Below, in pieces: positions 58,829 through 64,000 of a DNA stretch of 64,000 nucleotides. Position numbers and translations under genes: made by a program. Within the stretch, counting starts at the first letter, position 1. Each line of letters begins with the position of its first letter. The notes beneath the pieces are model-generated. The model did not search any database and was not told the DNA's origin. It worked only from the letters and a program-made list of their open reading frames with translations. Source of the stretch: Streptomyces sp. NBC_00224 (GTDB taxonomy: Bacteria > Actinomycetota > Actinomycetes > Streptomycetales > Streptomycetaceae); assembly GCF_041435195.1 (NCBI RefSeq), contig NZ_CP108106.1, positions 5,743,501 to 5,807,500 of the forward strand, in the 5' to 3' direction.

Positions 58829-59517
58829 ACGGAGTGCTCCAGCATCATGTCGCGGGACTTTCCGTCGCGTACGACGATCTCCCGGTCGGAGTAGGCGGCG
58901 ACCCGGGCCTCGTGGGTGACCAGGACGACCGCCGCGTTGGTGGACCGGGCGGCCTCGGTGAGCAGCTGCATCACGCGCTCGCCGTTGAGCGAGTCGAGGG
59001 CGCCGGTCGGCTCGTCCGCGAAGATCACCCGCGGCGAGGTGACCAGCGAGCGGGCCACGGCGACGCGCTGGCCCTGGCCGCCGGAGACCTCGCCGGGCCG
59101 CTTGTTCCCGAGGTCGTCGACCTCCAGGCGCTCCATCCACGACAGCGCCGTGCGCTCGGCCTCCTTGCGCCGCACCCCGGTCAGCCGCAGCGGCAGGGCC
59201 ACGTTCTCCGTACAGGTCAGCTCGGGGACGAGCTGGCCGAACTGGAAGACGAAGCCGAACTCGCTGCGGCGCAGCGCGCTGCGCTCCGCGTCCTTCATCG
59301 CCGACAGCTCACGGCCGTTGTAGACAATCGTCCCCGAGTCGGGCGTGACGATCCCGGCCAGGCAGTGCAGCAGCGTCGACTTGCCCGAGCCGGACGGGCC
59401 CATGACGGCGACGACCTCGCCGGGGTGGATGGAGAACTCCGCGCCGTCGAGGGCGGGCGTGGACCCGTACGACTTGCGCAGGTCCTTGGCGAGGAGCAGG
59501 GAGCCGGCGGGCGTCAT
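58825..59517 (-). CDS. ABC transporter ATP-binding protein, pair 1 (MacB/LolD type)
   Basis: 230 residues. Walker A GPSGSGKSTL, Q-loop FVFQFGQLVPELTCTENVAL, signature VSGGQGQRVAVARSLV, Walker B VIFADEPTGALDSLNG and H-loop VLVTHEARVAAYS. It powers the FtsX-like permease. ATG 59517 overlaps the end of the padR gene (ATGA), so regulator, ATPase and permease form one operon. Confidence 0.95.
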   Translation of the reverse strand: MTPAGSLLLAKDLRKSYGSTPALDGAEFSIHPGEVVAVMGPSGSGKSTLLHCLAGIVTPDSGTIVYNGRELSAMKDAERSALRRSEFGFVFQFGQLVPELTCTENVALPLRLTGVRRKEAERTALSWMERLEVDDLGNKRPGEVSGGQGQRVAVARSLVTSPRVIFADEPTGALDSLNGERVMQLLTEAARSTNAAVVLVTHEARVAAYSDREIVVRDGKSRDMMLEHSV

Positions 59518-60038
59518 GCGCGTACCTCCGTGGCGAGCTGGTCGAGGCGGGCGGCGGTCAGTTCCAGCCAGCGCAGGTCCGCCTCCAGGTGGAACAGGGC
59601 GTGGTCGCAGATCAGTTGGTCGGAGAGGTCGCCGCGGCGCTTGCGGTCGGTGAGGATGCGCATCAGCCGCAGGTGCTCGGCCCGCTGGGTGTCGAGCAGG
59701 TCCCCGGCGCTGCGGCCGGTGAGCAGCGCGAGGACGACCTTGGTGTAGAGCGTCGACTGGAGGTACGGCTCGGGCTTCTCCGGCTGCTTGAGCCAGGCCT
59801 CGACATCGGTGATGCCGGCCTCGGTGATCGCGTACCGCTTGCGCTCGGGGCCGCCGCCGGCCTCCACGCCGTCGACCTCCACGAGGCCGTTCTTCAGCAG
59901 GCGCGACATGGTCGAGTAGACCTGCCCGTAGTGCAGCGGGCGGTCGTGCCCGAACTTCTCGTCGAAGGCGCGCTTGAGGTCGTACCCATGGCGCGGGCCC
60001 GACTCAAGGAGTCCGAGGAGGGTGTGGCCGATGGACAT
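59514..60038 (-). CDS. PadR-family transcriptional regulator
   Basis: 174 residues. The PadR winged helix is clear: GHTLLGLLESGPRHGYDLKR, HYGQVYSTMSRLLKNGLVEV and the wing GPERKRYAITEAGI. The C-terminal dimerisation helices (TGRSAGDLLDTQRAEHLRLM; LRWLELTAARLDQLAT) place it in the PadR-s2 group. It is translated with the transporter genes of pair 1 and lies 43 bp downstream of permease 2. It is the only regulator in the block, so it probably represses both transporters through sites such as 63162-63180. Confidence 0.93.
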   Translation of the reverse strand: MSIGHTLLGLLESGPRHGYDLKRAFDEKFGHDRPLHYGQVYSTMSRLLKNGLVEVDGVEAGGGPERKRYAITEAGITDVEAWLKQPEKPEPYLQSTLYTKVVLALLTGRSAGDLLDTQRAEHLRLMRILTDRKRRGDLSDQLICDHALFHLEADLRWLELTAARLDQLATEVRA

Positions 60039-60081
60039 GCTCAGATGCCTTTCTGCTGTACGTCTGCGGACGGTGGTCGGG

Positions 60082-62424
60082 TCACTCGGTACGGAGGCCG
60101 TCGGGGCGCATCAGGCGCCACAGCGGGGGCAGGCTGAGCAGCGTCACCACCAGGACGGCGACGGTACCGGTGCCCGCGAGCGGCAGGAAAAGCCACCAGT
60201 CGGTGACCTCCTTGCCGACCATGTCGAGCAGGGCCACGCCCAGCGCGGTGCCGCCCGCGACCGCGAGCACGACCCCGAGGACGACCGGCACGGCGGTCTG
60301 CCACAGCACGGACAGGGCGAGCGAGGAGCGCCGGGTGCCGAAGGCGACCAGGACCGAGAGGAGCCTGCGGCGCTCGCGCAGCTGCTCGATCTGCGAGACG
60401 AGCAGGCTCAGCGCGATCAGCAGCATGGTGGCGATCGCCCCGGTCCGCAGCCCGCTCTGGACACTGGCGTACTGCTTGTCGCGCTCGACGTTGTCGATGG
60501 TGCGCACGGTCATGGCCGGGTCGATGGCCGCGGCGGTGTTGCGTACGTACTCGTCGGCGTCCGGCACCTTCCGGTCGACCTTGATCATGGCCTTCGTCTC
60601 GGCCGACGGGAGCTTGGTGACGTCGACGGCGCCGGGGGTGGCGAAGATGCCGTACCGGTTCTCGCCCATCGGGTCGGGCCGGGAGAGGACCGGGCGGGCC
60701 GACTTGGGCAGCGTCCACAGGACCGGCTTCACCGAGGAGTCGTAGTCGGAGGAGGTGTCCAGGTTGACCACCTCGCCGGGCCGCGCGGTCTCGTCCACCC
60801 ACGCGCTGAGCCGCTTGTCGTCCGCGGGGTGGACGACGAAGGTGTCGCCGTCCCGGCAGGAGGGGATGCGGGCGAGCTCCGCGAGGGTGGCGCAGTCGCC
60901 CACGGTCAGGGTGGTGGTGGGCTGGATCTGGCCCCCGGTGTAGTGGCCGGGCCGGGTCGCGTAGGTCTCGACCGTGCCGATCACCGCCTCGACGCCCTTG
61001 GTGGCGCGGAAGTCGTGGATCATCCGCTGGGCGCGCTCGCCGCTCGGGAAGCTCGCGGTGACGTCGATCTGCGCGCGGCTGGGGTCCTGGTCGGTGGTGC
61101 GGACGAAGTCGGCGTGGATGCCGGTGGTCATCATCTGGAGCGAGATGGCGCCCGCCACCGCCACGGTGATGCCCGCGACGGCCCGGCTCGCGGTGCCGCC
61201 GCCGAGCTGGAGCCTGCGTACGGCCAGCTGCCAGGCGACCGGGCCGCCGCGCAGCCGGGCGACCGCCGCCTCCACCAGCCACGGCAGCAGCGTCGCGAGA
61301 CCGGTCAGGGTGAGGATCGCGCCCAGCGCGACCAGGTTCGGGTCGGTGACGCCCTCGTCCACGCCCGCCTTGGGGGACACGGTGAGGACGGTGACCCCGG
61401 CCGCGGGCAGCAGCAGCCGCCACCACACCCTGCGCCGACGGGGCTTGGCGGCCCGTACGACGCCCAGCGGCTCGACGGCCACCGAGCGCATCGTGAAGAG
61501 GGTGACCACGACGGCCGCGAGCGGCACGGCGAGCAGTACGAGCACGGCGAGTGCGGGGGCCGGGGTGAAGTCGGCGGGGAAGGCGGCGAAGCTCCAGAAG
61601 CGGACGCCGCCGATGAGTTCGCGGCCGAAGAGGAAGAGGACCGTTCCGAGCAGCAGACCGAGCGCCGAGCCCGCGAGCGCCTCCCCGGCCGCGATCCACC
61701 GGGTCATCCCGGTGTCGGCGCCGACCAGGCGCAGGGCCGCGAGCCGCTTGTCGCGGCGCTCGCCGCCGAACCGTACGGCGGTGGCGATGAAGATGATCAC
61801 CGGCAGCAGCAGCACCACGCAGGCCACCACGGTGAGCGCCACCAGGACCGGGTTGAGCGGCAGCTTCTGGACCTCGCCGCCGAACTTGTCGGTGCGAAGG
61901 GCGCCGCCCGCCTGGCTGAGGGTCGAGCTGCCCGCGTAGAAGAAGAGCTCGGTGGGGTCGAGGAGCCCGGCGTCGCCGATGCTCGCGGTGACCTCGTACG
62001 GGAGCCGTTGGCGCAGCAGTTCGCCCTTCGGCGAGTCGAGCAGCTCGCGCAGGGCGGGCGAGACGGCCATCTCACCCGGGCCGGGCAGGGCGCTCAGACC
62101 GGGCGGCACGGCGGGGTGCTTGCCCTCGGGGCGCAGCAGGAGTCCGCCGAGGGACTCGCCGCGGTACTGGGTGCCCACCATGTCGAAGAGCACCGAGCTG
62201 TCGGAGCGCTCGAACGGCTTCTTGCTGCCGGAGGCGGCGGGCACCCGGGCGTCGCCGCGCGCGCTGCTCGCCTGGTTGACATGCGGGATCGACGCGGCCG
62301 CGAAGAGCAGCGCGACCCCGAGCCCCACGCCGAGCGCGGTCAGCAGCGTACGGATCCAGCCCTCGCGGCCGCCGGTGAAGGCGAACTTGGCGCCGAGCGC
62401 CAGCTCGCGGACGCGGCGGGTCAC
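60082..62424 (-). CDS. ABC transporter permease, FtsX-like, transporter pair 2
   Basis: 780 residues, paralogous to the permease encoded at 56492 with the same architecture: N-terminal VRELALGAKFAFTGGREGWI, extracytoplasmic domain, two FtsX modules (VACVVLLLPVIIFIATAVRF with DKRLAALRLVGADTGMTRWI; LRTGAIATMLLIALSLLVSQ with RRRLLSVLVAFGTRRSSL), and the ending SLPPLWRLMRPDGLRTE. GTG 62424 overlaps the ATPase gene by 4 nt (GTGA). The substrate is unknown and may be an antimicrobial peptide or lipid. The two pairs clearly arose by duplication of a permease-ATPase unit. Confidence 0.9.
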   Translation of the reverse strand: MTRRVRELALGAKFAFTGGREGWIRTLLTALGVGLGVALLFAAASIPHVNQASSARGDARVPAASGSKKPFERSDSSVLFDMVGTQYRGESLGGLLLRPEGKHPAVPPGLSALPGPGEMAVSPALRELLDSPKGELLRQRLPYEVTASIGDAGLLDPTELFFYAGSSTLSQAGGALRTDKFGGEVQKLPLNPVLVALTVVACVVLLLPVIIFIATAVRFGGERRDKRLAALRLVGADTGMTRWIAAGEALAGSALGLLLGTVLFLFGRELIGGVRFWSFAAFPADFTPAPALAVLVLLAVPLAAVVVTLFTMRSVAVEPLGVVRAAKPRRRRVWWRLLLPAAGVTVLTVSPKAGVDEGVTDPNLVALGAILTLTGLATLLPWLVEAAVARLRGGPVAWQLAVRRLQLGGGTASRAVAGITVAVAGAISLQMMTTGIHADFVRTTDQDPSRAQIDVTASFPSGERAQRMIHDFRATKGVEAVIGTVETYATRPGHYTGGQIQPTTTLTVGDCATLAELARIPSCRDGDTFVVHPADDKRLSAWVDETARPGEVVNLDTSSDYDSSVKPVLWTLPKSARPVLSRPDPMGENRYGIFATPGAVDVTKLPSAETKAMIKVDRKVPDADEYVRNTAAAIDPAMTVRTIDNVERDKQYASVQSGLRTGAIATMLLIALSLLVSQIEQLRERRRLLSVLVAFGTRRSSLALSVLWQTAVPVVLGVVLAVAGGTALGVALLDMVGKEVTDWWLFLPLAGTGTVAVLVVTLLSLPPLWRLMRPDGLRTE

Positions 62425-63140
62425 CGGGCACCGGCCGGGGCGGGCGTGAGATCGCGGGAGCGGCCGTCGCGGACGGTGATCTCGCGGTCCGAGTAGGCGG
62501 CGACCCGGGTCTCGTGGGTGACCAGGACCACGGCCGCGCCGGTGTCCCGGGCGGCCTCGGTGAACAGTCGCATCACCAGCTCGCCGCTGAGCGAGTCCAG
62601 GGCGCCGGTCGGCTCGTCGGCGAAGACCACCCGGGGCGCGGTGACCAGGGCGCGGGCGACGGCGACGCGCTGGCCCTGGCCGCCGGATATCTGGTCGGGC
62701 CGCCGCCGGGCGACTCCGTCGACCTCCAGGCGCTCCAGCCAGTGCATCGCCGCGCGGTCGGCGTCCTTGCGGCGCACCCCGTCGAGCCGCAGCGGCAGCG
62801 CCACGTTCTCGGCGCAGGTGAGCTCGGGCACGAGCTGGCCGAACTGGAACACGAACCCGAAGTCGCGGCGGCGCAGGGCCGAGCGCCGGGTGTCGTTCAT
62901 CGCGGTCACGTCGCGCCCGTCGTACGTGATGGTCCCCGCGTCGGGCCGGACGATCCCGGCGAGACAGTGCAGCAGCGTGGACTTCCCGGACCCCGAGGGC
63001 CCCATGACGGCGACGACCTCACCGGGGGAGAGGGTGAAGTCCGCGCCGTCGAGGGCGGGTGTGGAGCCGAAGGCCTTGCGCAGCCCGCTCGCGCTGAGCA
63101 GGGGGCCGGACGACGGGCCGGATGACGAGCCGAGTGACAT
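62421..63140 (-). CDS. ABC transporter ATP-binding protein, pair 2; probably a leaderless transcript
   Basis: 239 residues. Walker A GPSGSGKSTL, FVFQFGQLVPELTCAENVAL, signature ISGGQGQRVAVARALV, Walker B VVFADEPTGALDSLSG, H-loop VLVTHETRVAAYS. It is close to the ATPase encoded at 58825. ATG 63140 is the start: the 10-residue Ser/Gly-rich N-terminus precedes the fold, and no ribosome site exists for it. TATAGT (minus strand, 63145-63150) lies only 5-6 nt before the ATG, which fits leaderless transcription from that -10 box. Confidence 0.92.
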   Translation of the reverse strand: MSLGSSSGPSSGPLLSASGLRKAFGSTPALDGADFTLSPGEVVAVMGPSGSGKSTLLHCLAGIVRPDAGTITYDGRDVTAMNDTRRSALRRRDFGFVFQFGQLVPELTCAENVALPLRLDGVRRKDADRAAMHWLERLEVDGVARRRPDQISGGQGQRVAVARALVTAPRVVFADEPTGALDSLSGELVMRLFTEAARDTGAAVVLVTHETRVAAYSDREITVRDGRSRDLTPAPAGAR

Positions 63141-63161
63141 GAGGAGGACTATACGCACTAG

Positions 63162-63180
63162 GTATACGCGGTGTGTATAC
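63162..63180. promoter_or_regulatory. Inverted repeat GTATAC-N7-GTATAC in the promoter of transporter pair 2
   Basis: Two GTATAC hexamers (63162-63167, 63175-63180) flank GCGGTGT; the TATACGC motif occurs again at 63150-63156. It overlaps the -35/spacer region of the ATPase promoter if TATAGT at 63145-63150 is the -10 box. A dimeric regulator such as the PadR protein encoded at 59514 could bind here. Confidence 0.55.
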
Positions 63181-63399
63181 CCCTGGTGCATAGCGCCTGG
63201 GGGAACATGACATTCCCATGCAAAAACGGGCAGGATCCTGGGTTCTGGCAACCCTCAGGGCCATTTGTCAGTCGGTTCCCATGGACCGGGTGCTGATTCT
63301 CACGTACGGAAAAGACGTGATGGGCTCCCCTTTGTCCACACGTGCGGTGTTAGTTTTCTGAGCTGATCTGGCGAGTCAAGAAGGCGAGCGACTGAGGTT

Positions 63400-64000
63400 A
63401 TGGGCCGAGCGGAAGAGCGGCGGGCCCGGCAGCGCGGTGCGCGCCGGACCACGCAGAAGAAGGGCGGGCGGATACGCAGGCTCTTCACCTGGAAGAAGAT
63501 GCTCGGCACCTTCTTCGGCCTCGTCCTGCTCACGATGGGCGGCTTCTACATCATCTATCTGATGACGCCGATCCCTGAGGCGAACGCCCAGGCGCAGCTG
63601 CAGAGCAACGTCTACAAGCTCTCCAACGGCAAGATCATCGCCCGCACCGGGCAGCTCAACCGTGAGGTCGTCGGGCTCGACAAGATCCCCGAGAAGGTCC
63701 AGCTGGACTTCGTCGCCGCCGAGAACATGTCCTTCTACAAGGACTCCGGCGTCGACTTCAAGGGCACCGCCCGAGGCCTGCTGAACACCCTCTCCGGCAA
63801 GGGCAAGCAGGGTGGCTCGACCATCACCCAGCAGTACGTCAAGAACTTCTACCTGAGCCAGGACCAGACGGTCACCCGCAAGCTCAAGGAGCTGGTGATC
63901 TCCCTCAAGGTCGACCAGAAGTACGACAAGAAGGAGATCCTGGCCGGGTACATCAACACCAGTTTCTACGGCCGCAACTCCTACGGCATCCAGGCCGCGG
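63400..64000 (+). CDS. Class A penicillin-binding protein (N-terminal part, cut by window end)
   Basis: The first 200 residues are visible. A basic cytosolic tail (RRARQRGARRTTQKKGGRIR) is followed by one membrane helix (MLGTFFGLVLLTMGGFYIIY) and then the glycosyltransferase family 51 domain: motif 1 FVAAENMSFYKDSGVDFKGT with the catalytic Glu (the usual ED-x-x-F here reads EN-x-x-F), motif 2 GGSTITQQYVKN and motif 3 RKLKELVISLKVDQKYDKKE plus ILAGYIN. It polymerises peptidoglycan; the transpeptidase half lies beyond the window. ATG 63400 follows GAGG closely. The 259 bp upstream contain its promoter; no clear consensus box. Confidence 0.95.
   Translation, partial: MGRAEERRARQRGARRTTQKKGGRIRRLFTWKKMLGTFFGLVLLTMGGFYIIYLMTPIPEANAQAQLQSNVYKLSNGKIIARTGQLNREVVGLDKIPEKVQLDFVAAENMSFYKDSGVDFKGTARGLLNTLSGKGKQGGSTITQQYVKNFYLSQDQTVTRKLKELVISLKVDQKYDKKEILAGYINTSFYGRNSYGIQAA

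Overview
The window is chromosomal DNA of a Streptomyces or a very close relative. The evidence is very high GC with strong G/C bias at third codon positions, frequent GTG starts, genes joined by 4-nt ATGA/GTGA overlaps, rare TTA (bldA-type) codons, DasR-like operators in front of a chitinase, and an ahpCD/oxyR locus. I see no tRNA, rRNA, CRISPR array, insertion sequence or prophage. Both edges cut a gene: a D-aminoacylase on the left and a class A penicillin-binding protein on the right.

Layout. 1-6475: D-amino-acid/keto-sugar catabolism (D-aminoacylase, D-threonine-aldolase-fold deaminase, PfkB kinase, IclR regulator, RidA, GntP permease) around a divergent, IclR-type operator. 6861-8216: secreted M14 carboxypeptidase. 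8523-21607: an island with the logic of a biological-conflict or cell-death system. It holds a macro-domain protein, a RES/Xre toxin-antitoxin pair, a giant TPR-CHAT protease, a caspase-like peptidase that overlaps it tail to tail, and a tightly coupled operon of uncharacterised proteins (one a coiled-coil membrane protein) ending in a Ycf46-like AAA ATPase. 21624-27308: a second accessory block with a GNAT, an HPr-kinase-like ATPase, a lactate/malate-dehydrogenase-like protein, a phosphotransferase and a possible 31-codon peptide. It is divergent from an XRE-TPR regulator (with a TTA codon) and an ASCH protein. 27538-30153: secreted trypsin-like protease and GH18 chitinase. 30416-41662: a complete actinobacterial tad/flp pilus operon with a built-in two-component system, a lipoprotein and an OmpA-family protein; its prepilin peptidase lies apart at 43953. 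41946-51315: housekeeping genes (SRPBCC/MarR, VOC, DUF192, methyltransferase, DUF2079, HxlR, aldo/keto reductase, isoprenyl transferase, PIN-PhoH). 51683-56276: transglycosylase-like secreted protein behind a structured leader, AI-2E family permease, then ahpD-ahpC divergent from oxyR. 56492-63140: two paralogous ABC transporter pairs with a PadR regulator. 63400-end: penicillin-binding protein.

Throughout the window a family of GC-rich palindromes with the core GTTCCCCGCGCCCCT sits between genes, mostly where terminators are expected. One copy lies inside the PfkB kinase reading frame without breaking it. The features I would examine first are the CHAT/caspase/RES/macro/AAA island, the possible small-peptide cluster at 22-27 kb, the in-frame palindrome in the kinase, and the leader RNA at 51.5 kb.
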